Origin: JBFXAN01 sp050184225
GTDB taxonomy: Bacteria > Chloroflexota > Dehalococcoidia > CAUJGQ01
NCBI GenBank assembly: GCA_050184225.1
Contig: JBFXAN010000013.1
Span: forward strand, 1 to 64,000
Reading direction: 5' to 3'
DNA length: 64,000 nt
A program made the translations under genes and the position numbers. The first letter of the stretch is position 1. Every line of letters starts with the position of its first letter. Below, piece by piece: positions 25,852 to 34,886 of this stretch. The notes below the pieces were generated by a model. The model saw nothing but the letters and a program-made list of their open reading frames with translations. It ran no database searches and was not told the origin of the DNA.

Positions 25852-26886
25852 ATGGTGCAGGAACCGGTAGCGGAGCCGACGACGCCGGCCGAACAGGTGT
25901 TGTTCGAGATCAAGAAGGTGATCGTCGGCCAGGAGCATCTGCTGGAACGGTTGCTGGTGGCATTGCTGGCGCGAGGGCACATCCTCGTCGAGGGGGTGCC
26001 GGGGCTGGCGAAAACCCTGGCGATCCGGACGGTGGCGCAGGCGATCAGTGGAGAGTTCAAGCGGATTCAGTTCACGCCCGACCTCGTCCCCGCCGACCTC
26101 GTCGGCACCCGCATCTACAACCAGCGCTCCGGCGACTTCACCACCGCGCTCGGTCCGGTGTTTACCAACCTCTTGCTCGCCGATGAGATCAACCGGGCGC
26201 CGGCCAAGGTCCAGTCGGCGTTACTCGAGGTGATGCAGGAGCACCAGGTGACGATCGGCCGGGAGACACATCGCGTGCCGGAACCGTTCCTCGTCCTCGC
26301 CACCCAGAACCCGATCGAGACCGAAGGCACCTACCAGCTCCCCGAAGCCCAGGTCGACCGCTTTATGATGAAGGTGCTCGTCGATTATCCGTCCGATCGC
26401 GAAGAGTTGGTGATCGTTCAGCGGGTGACTGGTTTGGCCGCACAGGTCAAGCCGATCATCACCACGCACGAGTTGATGCGGCTACAGGAGGAGGTGGACG
26501 CGGTCTACGTGGACCCGGAGCTGATGGAGTATGCCGTGCGGCTGGTGGGAGCGACGCGCCGTCCGGCGGACTACGGCATGGGCGACCTCGCTCGCTACCT
26601 CAGCTTCGGCGCCAGCCCGCGTGCTTCGATCAATCTCATCCTCGGAGCGCGGGCACTAGCTTACCTACGCGGCCGCGATTATGTCGTGCCGCACGACATC
26701 TCGGACCTGGCACACGATGTGCTGCGTCACCGGCTCGTGCTCTCCTATGAGGCGCTGGCCGACGGTGTGACCGCCGATGCAATCTTGAACCGAATGTTGG
26801 AGCGCGTGCCGCGTCCGGCGCGGCCGTTAACGGACTCGTTTAGCCATGCCGCTGCTCAAGCTCAAGCGCCGCGACCAACCGGCTAA
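25852..26886 (+). CDS. MoxR-family AAA+ ATPase
   Basis: The 344-residue ATPase has Walker A GVPGLAKT (about residue 48), Walker B LLADEINRAP (about 108), sensor 1 LATQNPIE and a lid subdomain with GASPRASINLI. MoxR ATPases remodel or activate partner proteins and nearly always neighbour DUF58 and VWA genes, as here. The stop overlaps the DUF58 start by 41 bp. GGGAGCAGAGC precedes the ATG. Confidence 0.9.
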   Translation: MVQEPVAEPTTPAEQVLFEIKKVIVGQEHLLERLLVALLARGHILVEGVPGLAKTLAIRTVAQAISGEFKRIQFTPDLVPADLVGTRIYNQRSGDFTTALGPVFTNLLLADEINRAPAKVQSALLEVMQEHQVTIGRETHRVPEPFLVLATQNPIETEGTYQLPEAQVDRFMMKVLVDYPSDREELVIVQRVTGLAAQVKPIITTHELMRLQEEVDAVYVDPELMEYAVRLVGATRRPADYGMGDLARYLSFGASPRASINLILGARALAYLRGRDYVVPHDISDLAHDVLRHRLVLSYEALADGVTADAILNRMLERVPRPARPLTDSFSHAAAQAQAPRPTG

Positions 26887-27886
26887 CGGTGCGGATAGCG
26901 CATCACCAGACGGCGCTGCCCAGTCTTCGGGACTGGCGGTCGCGCCGCCGCGTGCGGCGGAGAAGATCCTGCAGCGCATCGACTGGACGATCGTGCGGCG
27001 GCTGGACGGTCTGCTGCAGGGCGAATATCGCTCGCTGTTTTACGGACATGGTCTCGACCTGGCCGAGGTGCGTGAATACCAGCCGGAAGACGACGTCCGG
27101 TATATGGACTGGAATGTGACGGCGCGGATGCAGACGCCGCACGTCCGTCAGTACCTCGAAGATCGCGAGATCACTGCCTGGCTGCTGCTCGACCTCTCCG
27201 GTTCCGTCGACTTCGGCACGGCGCGCATGACCAAGCGCGATGTGGTGATCGACTTCGCCGCGGCGATGGCCCGGATCCTGACACGCCGGGGCAACCGGGT
27301 CGGGGCCGTGCTCTATTCCGGTGGCGTCGATGGCGTCCTGCCGGCAGGCGGCGGCAGACGCCAGGCCCTGGCGATCGTGCACCTGCTGACCCAACAGGCG
27401 GCGATCCAGCACGCGGGCGTCACCGATCTGACGGCGGTGCTCGACCGTGCCGCTCAGACGATCCGGCGGCGGTCACTGGTCTTTGTCGTATCAGACTTTA
27501 TTGCTCAACCGGGATGGGAGCCCGCGTTCCACCGGCTGAGCGCGCGCAACGAAGCGATCGCGGTCTGGGTGCGGGATCCCCGCGAGTTCGACCTGCCCGA
27601 CGTAGGTCCGCTGGTGTTGGAGGATGCGGAGACCGGCGAGCAGGTGTATGTGGACACGCATGATCGTCACCTGCGCGCTCGGTTCCACGACATCGCGCGG
27701 GAGCGGGAGGTGAACCTGCTCCGCACCTTCAAGCGAAACGGCGCGGATGTGCTGACATTGAACACCGATGGCGATATGCTTCAAGACCTCGCCCGGTTCG
27801 CGTTGCGGCGGCGGCAGTCGAAGGCGTCGGCGGGCGACGGAATGGCGTGGCCGGTGGACGAGACGTTGCCGCTGGCAGGAGATTAG
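26846..27886 (+). CDS. DUF58 protein (VWA-like), MoxR partner
   Basis: The protein has 346 residues. The DUF58 hallmark EVREYQPEDDVRYMDWN (about residues 75-90) is followed by a VWA-like core whose metal site starts LLLDLSGSVDFG. It lacks the N-terminal membrane helices some DUF58 proteins have, so it is probably cytoplasmic. It works with the MoxR ATPase and the membrane VWA protein as a putative chaperone or surface-assembly system; the client is unknown. It is translationally coupled through the 41-bp overlap. Confidence 0.85.
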   Translation: MPLLKLKRRDQPANGADSASPDGAAQSSGLAVAPPRAAEKILQRIDWTIVRRLDGLLQGEYRSLFYGHGLDLAEVREYQPEDDVRYMDWNVTARMQTPHVRQYLEDREITAWLLLDLSGSVDFGTARMTKRDVVIDFAAAMARILTRRGNRVGAVLYSGGVDGVLPAGGGRRQALAIVHLLTQQAAIQHAGVTDLTAVLDRAAQTIRRRSLVFVVSDFIAQPGWEPAFHRLSARNEAIAVWVRDPREFDLPDVGPLVLEDAETGEQVYVDTHDRHLRARFHDIAREREVNLLRTFKRNGADVLTLNTDGDMLQDLARFALRRRQSKASAGDGMAWPVDETLPLAGD

Positions 27887-27931
27887 GCGCGGGGACATCG
27901 CCGGAAATCTCACCGGCAAGGGTGCAGAGTT

Positions 27932-28960
27932 ATGACGTTCATGTGGCCCCAGGCACTGGTGGCGCTCCTGCTGATCCCGATCCTGGTCGGCGTCTATATC
28001 TGGATGCAGCGCCGCCGGTCGCGTTATGCCGTCCGGTTTGCCTCGGTCGCGATGGTGCGGCAGGCGGTCGGCAAGGGTCCGGGCATCCGCCGGCATATTC
28101 CCGCCGCGATCTTCCTCGTCGCGCTGGCCGCCATGATCGTGGCGCTGGCGCGGCCGGAGGCGACGATCAGCGTGCCGCGCAATACCGGCACGGTGATGCT
28201 GGTGATCGATGTCTCCGGCTCGATGCAGGCGACCGACGTCAAGCCCAACCGGATGGAGGCAACGAAGAGCGCCGCACAAGAGTTCGTCAACCGGCAGCCG
28301 AAAGGCGTCAAAATCGGCGTCGTCAGCTTCAGCGATTTCGGGGCGCTGGTCCAGCCACCGACCCGCGACAAAGAGGACGTGATGCAGGCGATCGAACGTC
28401 TGCGGCCGCAGCGCGGGACGAACATCGGCGGCGGCCTCCAGGCCGCCCTCGACGCGCTCTATGAAGGCAGCGATACTGCCCGACCCGAACCGACGCCGGC
28501 GGGACCGAGCATCAGCGGCCGGCAGCCGGCGACACCGCCGCCGACCAACGCGGCGCGTGACGCACAAACACCGCCGGCCAGCATCGTGCTGGTATCAGAT
28601 GGCGAGAGCAACGTTGGTCCACCGCCGATCGAGGTTGCGCAAGAGGCACAACGTGCCGGTGTGAAGGTCTACACGATCGGAATCGGCACACCGGAAGGGG
28701 TCAACCTGAACATTCAGGGACGGCGGGTCTTCACCCGTCTGGACGAAGACTCGCTCAAGGGGATGGCCGAGCTTACCGGCGGCCGCTACTTGCAGGCGCA
28801 GGACGAAAGCGAGTTACGCAGCGTCTATGATGAACTCGCGAGGGAACGTGAGTTTGAAGAGGAGAAGACCGAGATCACGGTCGGCTTCACTGCCGGGGCA
28901 TTGCTACTGTCATTGATCGGCGGCATCCTCTCGTTGCTCTGGTTCAACCGTCTACCGTAG
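27932..28960 (+). CDS. Membrane VWA-domain protein (BatA-like)
   Basis: The 342 residues comprise two N-terminal helices (ALVALLLIPILVGVYIW, AIFLVALAAMIVALA), a VWA domain with intact MIDAS DVSGSM (about residue 93), GTNIGGGL and LVSDGESN, and a C-terminal helix (AGALLLSLIGGILSLLW). This is the Bat/VWA partner of MoxR-DUF58 operons. A Pro/Thr-rich insertion follows residue 180. It is the last gene of the operon, with a strong hairpin just after it. Confidence 0.85.
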   Translation: MTFMWPQALVALLLIPILVGVYIWMQRRRSRYAVRFASVAMVRQAVGKGPGIRRHIPAAIFLVALAAMIVALARPEATISVPRNTGTVMLVIDVSGSMQATDVKPNRMEATKSAAQEFVNRQPKGVKIGVVSFSDFGALVQPPTRDKEDVMQAIERLRPQRGTNIGGGLQAALDALYEGSDTARPEPTPAGPSISGRQPATPPPTNAARDAQTPPASIVLVSDGESNVGPPPIEVAQEAQRAGVKVYTIGIGTPEGVNLNIQGRRVFTRLDEDSLKGMAELTGGRYLQAQDESELRSVYDELAREREFEEEKTEITVGFTAGALLLSLIGGILSLLWFNRLP

Positions 28961-28978
28961 AGCGGTGGGCGAATGTGA

Positions 28979-29011
28979 AGGGGGAGCCGGAATTATATCC
29001 GGCTCCCCTTC
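28979..29011. terminator. Bidirectional hairpin terminator
   Basis: GGGGAGCCGGA and its inverse TCCGGCTCCCC enclose ATTATA. It sits between the MoxR/VWA operon and the convergent small gene at 29019-29324. Confidence 0.7.
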
Positions 29012-29018
29012 CGGAAGG

Positions 29019-29324
29019 CTATTTGGTTTTGCGGCGGCGGCGGCCATCAGGCGGCGAAGAACCCGGCTCAGAAAGCACGAAGCGCAGTCCTCCTTCTCGT
29101 GGCTTACGCCAGGTAAGTTTGAGATTGCGCTGTTTGGCGGCGATGCTCAGCCGCCGCTTCTCCGTGCGCTGGCTCTCGCTCACACCGAGGGCAAGCTCAC
29201 CGCCAACACCGCCCTGTTTGGCAACTTCATCGATAATTTCCATGTATGGGGTCAAATCCATGCGGGTCTGACCCCGGGCAGAAGTCAGATCCTCTTGCGT
29301 TAGCACCTTAGTAAGTTCTGGCAT
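29019..29324 (-). CDS. Conserved-looking hypothetical protein
   Basis: The 101 residues begin MPELTKVLTQEDLTSARG and are basic and hydrophilic, ending in RRRRKTK, which could contact nucleic acid. No family is recognised. The GGAGGTACGAGAG spacing before the ATG is good. Upstream, 29325-29579 is a divergent intergenic region; AT-rich TTATATATCAG at about 29344 could hold a promoter. Confidence 0.6.
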   Translation of the reverse strand: MPELTKVLTQEDLTSARGQTRMDLTPYMEIIDEVAKQGGVGGELALGVSESQRTEKRRLSIAAKQRNLKLTWRKPREGGLRFVLSEPGSSPPDGRRRRKTK

Positions 29325-29579
29325 CTCTCGTACCTCCGATGTTGCTTATATATCAGCGCAGCAACGTACGCAAGTCGGAAATGTGCTCGATTCGCTATAT
29401 CTTCACCACAAAGCACGAGTACGAGTACTTGGCCCTGTGAACCGATGGGCACAATATGCGACCGGCACAGCAGGGGGAGAAGCAAGCGCCCCGCGCCCGA
29501 TCAACGCATTCTGTTCTTCCGCGATGAATCCAGGGACACTAGAAGAAGTAACGGAATGCGCCACAGCGAGGAGACAGCC

Positions 29580-31637
29580 ATGGCCAATCGCCTGATCGAT
29601 GAAACAAGCCCCTATTTGCTCCAGCACGCGCATAACCCCGTCGACTGGTATCCGTGGGGCGACGAGGCGCTCAGCCGCGCGCGCACCGAAGACAAACCGA
29701 TCCTGCTTTCAGTCGGCTACTCTGCCTGTCACTGGTGCCATGTGATGGAACGTGAATCGTTCGAGAATTCACAGATTGCGCAGATGATGAACGACAACTT
29801 CATCAATATCAAAGTCGATCGCGAAGAGCGACCTGATGTTGATGCAATCTACATGCAGGCGGTGCAGACGCTGACCGGCCGGGGCGGGTGGCCGATGACG
29901 GTCTTCCTGACCCCCGATGGACGGCCGTTTCACGGCGGAACGTACTATCCACCGGAGGATCGCCACGGCATGCCCGGTTTTCCGCGCGTCCTGACGGCAA
30001 TCGCGCAGGCGTATCGCGAGCGGCGCGGCGATGTCCTCTCGACGGCAAGCCAGTTGACGGAGCGGCTGCAACCGGCGGTGCCGGCGGGGAGCGCCACCGG
30101 CCACCTCTCGACCGCTGTGCTGGATGAGGCGGCGCAGCGGCTCGCGTCACAGTTCGACGCGATCAACGGCGGTTTCGGCGGCGCGCCGAAGTTCCCGGCG
30201 GCAATGACGCTCGACTTTCTCCTGCGGCATTATGTCCGCACCGGCAACCGGCATTCGTTGGAGATGGTCGAGGTCTCGCTCGACAGGATGGCACGGGGTG
30301 GCATCTACGACCAGATCGGCGGCGGCTTTCATCGCTATGCGGTCGACGACGTCTGGCTGGTGCCGCACTTCGAGAAGATGCTCTATGACAATGCCCTGCT
30401 CACCAGACTGTATCTCCGCGCTTTTCAGGTGACTGGCAATCCCTTCTATCGACAGATCGTCGAGGAGACGATCGACTACGTACTCCGTGAGATGACCGAC
30501 CCCGCCGGCGGTTTCTACTCCTCACAGGACGCCGACTCGGAGGGCGAGGAGGGAAAGTTCTTCACCTGGACGATCAGCGAGATGGTGCAGGTGCTTGGGC
30601 CGGATGAGACGCCGCTGATGGCGCGCATCTTCGGCGTCGAACCGGCTGGCAACTTCGAGCACACCAATATCCTGCACCGGCCGATCGACCTGACGCAGGT
30701 CGCGACCGAGACGGGCATCGATGCGGCGACGCTCGACGAACGGGTCGTGCACGCCCGCCGGACCCTCTTCGAGGCGCGGGAGAGCCGCGTCCGGCCGAAC
30801 CGCGATGACAAGGTACTCACCGCCTGGAACGGCATGATGCTCCGCGCGCTGGCCGACGCGGCGGCGGTGCTCGAACGCGACGACTACGCCGCCGCCGCGC
30901 TGGCCAACGCCGAGTTCCTCCTGCGCGACCTGCGCGACGGCGACCGCGTGCTCCGCACCTGGAAGGACGGCCAAGCGAAGCTGGACGGCTATCTCGAAGA
31001 CTACGCGCTGCTGGTGGATGGCCTGCTCGCGGTTTCCTCGCTCACGTTCGACCCGCGCTGGCTGCGCGAGGCGATCACGGTGGCGGGGTCGATGATCGAT
31101 CGCTTCTGGGAAACCGACCCCGGCGTCTTCTTTGACACGGCCGGCGACGCGCAGGCGTTGATCGTGCGGCCACGCGACATCCTCGACAACGCCACCCCCT
31201 CCGGCAACTCGGTGGCGGCCGGCGTGATGCTCCGGCTCGCGACCCTGACCGGCGATGCCGATGAAGCACGTCGGGCGACGCTGATCCTTGAAGGCCACCA
31301 GGAGGCGATGGGTCGCTACCCGACCGCCTTTGGGGAGCTGCTCGGCGCGCTCGACTTTGCCGTTGGTCCGGTGACGGAGATCACACTCGTCGGCGAGCGA
31401 CAGACGCCGGAGACGCGCGACCTGCTGCGCGAGGTGTACCGGCGGTTTCGACCGCTGGCGGTGGTGGTGGGCCGCGACCCGGGGGACACTAAGTCACCGT
31501 CGCTCTCACCCCTATTCGAGGGCCGGGAGCAGCGGGCCGGAACCGCCACGGCGTATGTGTGCATCGGCTATGCATGCAGTCCGCCGGCGGTCAATCGGGC
31601 CGAACTATCACGAGAACTTGAGACGATGGGCCGATGA
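29580..31637 (+). CDS. DUF255 thioredoxin-domain protein (YyaL/SSP411 family)
   Basis: The 685-residue protein has an N-terminal thioredoxin-like domain with VGYSACHWCHVMERESF (CxxC about residue 50) and a C-terminal (alpha/alpha)6-barrel typical of N-acylglucosamine-epimerase-like folds (NGMMLRALADAA, DGYLEDYALLVDGLL). The family occurs in bacteria to humans, with unclear function. The length matches the family. The start at 29580 has GAGGAG 7 nt upstream; an extended frame from 29445 is unlikely. Confidence 0.9.
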   Translation: MANRLIDETSPYLLQHAHNPVDWYPWGDEALSRARTEDKPILLSVGYSACHWCHVMERESFENSQIAQMMNDNFINIKVDREERPDVDAIYMQAVQTLTGRGGWPMTVFLTPDGRPFHGGTYYPPEDRHGMPGFPRVLTAIAQAYRERRGDVLSTASQLTERLQPAVPAGSATGHLSTAVLDEAAQRLASQFDAINGGFGGAPKFPAAMTLDFLLRHYVRTGNRHSLEMVEVSLDRMARGGIYDQIGGGFHRYAVDDVWLVPHFEKMLYDNALLTRLYLRAFQVTGNPFYRQIVEETIDYVLREMTDPAGGFYSSQDADSEGEEGKFFTWTISEMVQVLGPDETPLMARIFGVEPAGNFEHTNILHRPIDLTQVATETGIDAATLDERVVHARRTLFEARESRVRPNRDDKVLTAWNGMMLRALADAAAVLERDDYAAAALANAEFLLRDLRDGDRVLRTWKDGQAKLDGYLEDYALLVDGLLAVSSLTFDPRWLREAITVAGSMIDRFWETDPGVFFDTAGDAQALIVRPRDILDNATPSGNSVAAGVMLRLATLTGDADEARRATLILEGHQEAMGRYPTAFGELLGALDFAVGPVTEITLVGERQTPETRDLLREVYRRFRPLAVVVGRDPGDTKSPSLSPLFEGREQRAGTATAYVCIGYACSPPAVNRAELSRELETMGR

Positions 31638-31809
31638 CAAGGCCATCACGGCACGCAATATGTCAGTTTCATATAAAATGCGCGACGCCGCTAACAATCG
31701 GCCAAGAAAACGCGTTGTAATGGACGTAGAGTACGGAGCCGATGCCGTCCCGCGTGTGTAGCCGGCCGGAAACCGCACCCGCGTCACGCCAACGGATCTC
31801 CCGCTCGCC

Positions 31810-31834
31810 AACCCCGGCCCACAAAGCCGGGGTT
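31810..31834 (+). terminator. Intrinsic terminator
   Basis: AACCCCGGC-CCACAAA-GCCGGGGTT is followed by TCT. It probably ends transcription from the DUF255 gene or from a short RNA upstream. Confidence 0.65.
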
Positions 31835-31890
31835 TCTGGTGTCCGAAACGGGGCGCGCTGTCGCTCAGGATGACAGCGGGCTTTGACATA

Positions 31891-31919
31891 GAAAGGGCCG
31901 GAGCAATCCCGGCCCTTTC
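31891..31919 (-). terminator. Intrinsic terminator of the zinc-ribbon gene
   Basis: GAAAGGGCCGG and its exact inverse CCGGCCCTTTC are separated by 7 nt. It lies 28 bp past the stop of the minus-strand gene at 31947-32339. Confidence 0.7.
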
Positions 31920-31946
31920 ACACGTATTCAGTTGTAGATGCGCTGG

Positions 31947-32339
31947 CTACCAGCGACCGCCACGGCCGCCGCGGTCGTAGTCGCGACCGCCGCTGTAGCT
32001 GCCGCGGCTGCCACCACCACCGTAGGAGCTACCCTGCTGGGAGCGGAAGCAGTCCGAGCAGTAGACCGGCTTGTCACCGCGCGGCTGGAAGGGGACTTTC
32101 GCCTCCTTGCCACACGACGCACAAGTGGCGGAGAACATCTCCCGCTGGCCGCCGTAGCCGCCACCACCACCGCCGTAGCTGGATTCGCCGCGCTGGGAGC
32201 GGCGCGCCGCCCGACAATCGGGACAGCGGCGCGGCTCATTGGTGAAACCCTTCTGCGCGTGGTAAGCCTGATCGTCCGCGCTGAAGGTAAAGGGTGCGCC
32301 GCATTCGACGCAGGTCAGGGTTCGGTCGGTGTATGCCAC
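31947..32339 (-). CDS. Double zinc-ribbon protein with Gly/Arg-rich linkers
   Basis: The 130 residues comprise an N-terminal zinc ribbon (CVECGAPF and CPDCRAAR), a Gly/Tyr-rich spacer, a second ribbon (CASCGKEAKVPF and CSDCF) and an RGG-like tail (GRDYDRGGRGGRW). Such RGG tails often bind RNA. The start is the GTG at 32339, set by GGAGGT 7 nt upstream; an ATG at 32378 lacks this. A minus-strand -10 (TATAGT, 32445-32450) leaves a 5' leader of about 100 nt, unusually long for this window. Confidence 0.75.
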   Translation of the reverse strand: MAYTDRTLTCVECGAPFTFSADDQAYHAQKGFTNEPRRCPDCRAARRSQRGESSYGGGGGGYGGQREMFSATCASCGKEAKVPFQPRGDKPVYCSDCFRSQQGSSYGGGGSRGSYSGGRDYDRGGRGGRW

Positions 32340-32444
32340 TCGACGACCTCCAAGATAAGATAGGCAACCTTCGGTCATCGAGTGCGGTACCGGGTAGATG
32401 GGACCCGAGGCCCGTGGCCCTATGAGGAAGCATTACCGCTGTGT

Positions 32445-32450
32445 ACTATA
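32445..32450 (-). promoter_or_regulatory. -10 box (TATAGT) for the zinc-ribbon gene
   Basis: TATAGT on the minus strand, about 100 nt upstream of the GTG at 32339. The matching -35 is weak (GATTTG, 17 bp upstream). Confidence 0.4.
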
Positions 32451-32502
32451 CCACAAATCACGAGACGCAAATCGGGTCACGTGAACGTGAGGGCGGTATC
32501 TA

Positions 32503-32537
32503 GAACACTTGTTCCCTTATTGGCTTCCTGGTACACT
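32503..32537 (+). promoter_or_regulatory. recA promoter with LexA-type operator
   Basis: GAACACTTGTTC (32503-32514) matches the GAAC-N4-GTTC core of the Gram-positive/DinR-type LexA box. Its right half overlaps a -35 (TTGTTC, 32509-32514) spaced exactly 17 bp from a -10 (TACACT, 32532-32537). LexA binding here would block RNA polymerase, giving SOS control of recA. Confidence 0.65.
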
Positions 32538-32598
32538 ACAGCTCGTGGTGGGTCCTGTTGGCGGGTGAGATGAGTTATGAAAGGGATTGTTGAGCGAT

Positions 32599-33669
32599 AT
32601 GGCAGCAGATGACCGCGCAAAAGCTCTGGATCTTGCCATCGGTCAGATTGAGAAGCAGTTCGGCCGTGGGGCGATCATGAAGATGGGCGACGTCTCCGCC
32701 CGCATGCAGGTGGAGTGCATTCCTACCGGCTCGCTGGCGCTCGACATCGCCCTCGGTATCGGCGGCATCCCTCGGGGTCGCGTCATCGAGATCTACGGTC
32801 CGGAGTCGGCCGGCAAGTCGACGCTGGCGCAGTCGATCGTCGCGCAGGCGCAGGCGGCGGGCGGCATGGCGGCCTATATCGATGTCGAGCACGCGCTCGA
32901 TCCGGTCTACGCCGCCGGCATCGGCGTGAATACGGATGACATGCTGATCTCGCAGCCAGACACGGGCGAGCAGGCGCTGGAGATCTGTGAGGCACTAGTC
33001 CGCTCGAACGCGATCGACGTGATCGTGGTGGATTCGGTCGCCGCGCTCGTGCCACGCGCCGAGATCGAGGGCGACATGGGCGACGCCCACGTCGGCCTGC
33101 AGGCGCGGCTGATGTCCCAGGCGCTGCGCAAGCTGACCGGCGCAATCTCCCGCTCACGCACCTCGGTGATCTTCATCAATCAGCTCCGCGAGAAGGTCGG
33201 CATCGTCTTCGGTAACCCGGAGGTGACGCCCGGCGGCCGCGCGCTGAAGTTCTACTCCTCGGTGCGCATCGACCTGCGCCGCGTCGAGACGCTGAAGCAG
33301 GGGACGACGCCGGTCGGCTCCCGGGTTCGGGCGAAGATCGTCAAGAACAAGGTGGCGCCGCCCTTCAAGCAGGCGGAGTTCGATATCATGGTCAGCGGCG
33401 ACGCGGTCGGCATCTCGCGTGAAGGCGACATCATCGACCTCGGCGTCGAGGCTGGCCTGGTCAAGAAGATGGGCGCCTTCTTCTCCTACGGCGATGTTCG
33501 CATCGGCCAGGGCCGCGAGAACTCGAAGACCTTCCTTCGCCAGAACCCCGACCTGGCGATGGAGATCGAGAATCAGCTCCGCGCGCAGGCGGATGCCGGC
33601 CGCGCGAAGCAGCAGCTTGTCGCCGCCGGCGGCGTCCCGACCGTCGACGAGGACGAAGACGAGTTGTAG
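32599..33669 (+). CDS. recA: Recombinase RecA
   Basis: The 356-residue RecA has Walker A GPESAGKST (about residue 70), AYIDVEHALDPVYA, the Walker B region VIVVDSVAALVPRAEIEG, L2-region residues and FINQLREKVGIVFGNPE. The acidic tail VDEDEDEL is retained. It forms filaments on single-stranded DNA, drives strand exchange and stimulates LexA cleavage. The Walker A serine is Ala (ESAGK instead of ESSGK), a tolerated variation. The start could be the ATG at 32599 or a TTG at 32587. Confidence 0.97.
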   Translation: MAADDRAKALDLAIGQIEKQFGRGAIMKMGDVSARMQVECIPTGSLALDIALGIGGIPRGRVIEIYGPESAGKSTLAQSIVAQAQAAGGMAAYIDVEHALDPVYAAGIGVNTDDMLISQPDTGEQALEICEALVRSNAIDVIVVDSVAALVPRAEIEGDMGDAHVGLQARLMSQALRKLTGAISRSRTSVIFINQLREKVGIVFGNPEVTPGGRALKFYSSVRIDLRRVETLKQGTTPVGSRVRAKIVKNKVAPPFKQAEFDIMVSGDAVGISREGDIIDLGVEAGLVKKMGAFFSYGDVRIGQGRENSKTFLRQNPDLAMEIENQLRAQADAGRAKQQLVAAGGVPTVDEDEDEL

Positions 33670-33692
33670 GCTATCTGACGGCGCAACACGAG

Positions 33693-33726
33693 AGCAGGGG
33701 TCGGTGGTTCGCCATCGACCCTTGCT
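33693..33726 (+). terminator. recA-recX intercistronic hairpin
   Basis: AGCAGGGGTCG pairs with CGACCCTTGCT across a 12-nt loop. In E. coli a comparable hairpin lets only a fraction of transcripts continue into recX; the same attenuation is likely here. Confidence 0.5.
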
Positions 33727-33750
33727 GTGCATGTGGAATGGAACCGAGCG

Positions 33751-34521
33751 ATGCGATCTCGACGACGCGACGGACCACCCGCCGAACCGATGCTTCTGAG
33801 TGAGATCGAGACGGCGACAGGGGCACAACCGGACGCTGCAATCGACGCCGACCCCCAATCCCTCCAGTTCCGCGTCAGTGCGATCGAACGCCAGGAGCGG
33901 CGCAACCGCTACAACGTCTTCGTCAATGGTGAGTTCGCGGTTGCGCTCGAACCCGATGTGCTCGTCGCGAGCGGTCTGCGCGTCGATGCCGTGGTCACGG
34001 CCGAGCGGCTGCGCGAGCTGTCTGTCGAAGACCTGCGCAAACGGGCGCTGAACGCGGCGCTGCATTTGCTCGCCTCGCGGCCGCGCTCCGAGGCGGAGAT
34101 GCGGACGCGGCTGCTCCGGCGAGAACTGCCGCACGACATCGTCACCGACACGCTGGCGCGGCTGCGGGAGTACGGCTACGTCAACGACGCGGAGTTCGCC
34201 CGCTTCTGGGTGGAGAGCCGCTCCGGCGCGAATCCGCGCGGCCGTTATGTTGTGCAGCGGGAACTCCGGTCGAAGGGCGTCGCGCAGGAGACTGCCGACG
34301 CCGCGATGGAAGAACTGACGGAGGAGGCATCCGCCGAACGCGCCGCCCGCAAGAAGTTGCGCAGCCTGCGCGGGTTCGAATACCCCGCCTTCCGCAACCG
34401 CCTCACCGGATACCTCGTGCGGCGCGGCTTCGGCTACGAGGTCGTGCGCCGCATCGTCTCCGACCTGTGGAAGGAAACAAACGGCGCGCCGCCGGACGAC
34501 GACCAGTGGCCCGATGCGTAA
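33751..34521 (+). CDS. recX: Regulatory protein RecX
   Basis: RecX binds RecA filaments and limits their growth. The tandem three-helix repeats are visible: RKRALNAALHLLASRPRSEAEMRTRL, LREYGYVNDAEFARFWVESR and GRYVVQRELRSKGV. An N-terminal extension of about 40 residues has the beta strand INVFVNGEFAVAL-like segment (RYNVFVNGEFAVALE) that precedes the helices in many RecX proteins. The start is uncertain (GTG 33727, ATG 33751 or ATG 33790). Confidence 0.9.
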   Translation: MRSRRRDGPPAEPMLLSEIETATGAQPDAAIDADPQSLQFRVSAIERQERRNRYNVFVNGEFAVALEPDVLVASGLRVDAVVTAERLRELSVEDLRKRALNAALHLLASRPRSEAEMRTRLLRRELPHDIVTDTLARLREYGYVNDAEFARFWVESRSGANPRGRYVVQRELRSKGVAQETADAAMEELTEEASAERAARKKLRSLRGFEYPAFRNRLTGYLVRRGFGYEVVRRIVSDLWKETNGAPPDDDQWPDA

Positions 34522-34556
34522 CATATGATCAGGGAGTTGGTGTCGGGAGGTACGGC

Positions 34557-34886
34557 ATGTCGGTTCAAGCAGAGTCCGAAGCGGAAAAGTTGCGGCGCGT
34601 GCCGGGCATCTACTTTGCCGATAGCCCGTCGGGGCGGCAGGCATATATCGTAGGCACCGGGCTTGGGGTATTCGAGATCGTTCGGGAGCTGCGCGATCTC
34701 GACACAGATTGGGAGGAGCTTCGCGGGGCGTTCCACTGGCTCTCCGAGGAACAACTGCGGACGGCACTTGTCTACTATGAAGCCTACCCCGAGGAGATTG
34801 ATGCACAATTTCGCGAGGAAGAGTACTGGACTCCCGAGCGGACCTGGGAAAGGTATCCGTTCACGAAGCCCTCATGGCGACCGTGA
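34557..34886 (+). CDS. DUF433-like antitoxin
   Basis: The 109-residue protein contains RVPGIYFADSPSGRQAYIVGTGLGVFEIV, the opening of a DUF433/winged-helix antitoxin, and WLSEEQLRTALVYYEAYPEEID, its characteristic second half. GGGAGGT precedes the ATG by 5 nt. It overlaps the toxin-like gene at 34874 by 13 bp, the usual arrangement of DUF433 with DUF5615 partners. With the toxin frameshifted, it may now be an orphan. Confidence 0.75.
   Translation: MSVQAESEAEKLRRVPGIYFADSPSGRQAYIVGTGLGVFEIVRELRDLDTDWEELRGAFHWLSEEQLRTALVYYEAYPEEIDAQFREEEYWTPERTWERYPFTKPSWRP

Larger units (their letters stand above)
31638..31946. other. Intergenic region with two terminators and a possible short transcript
   Basis: AT-rich TTTCATATAAAATG near 31668 looks like a -10 region, and a hairpin terminator follows at 31810-31834. 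A short RNA of about 150 nt between them is possible but nothing else supports it. No coding frame here has a ribosome site. Confidence 0.3.
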
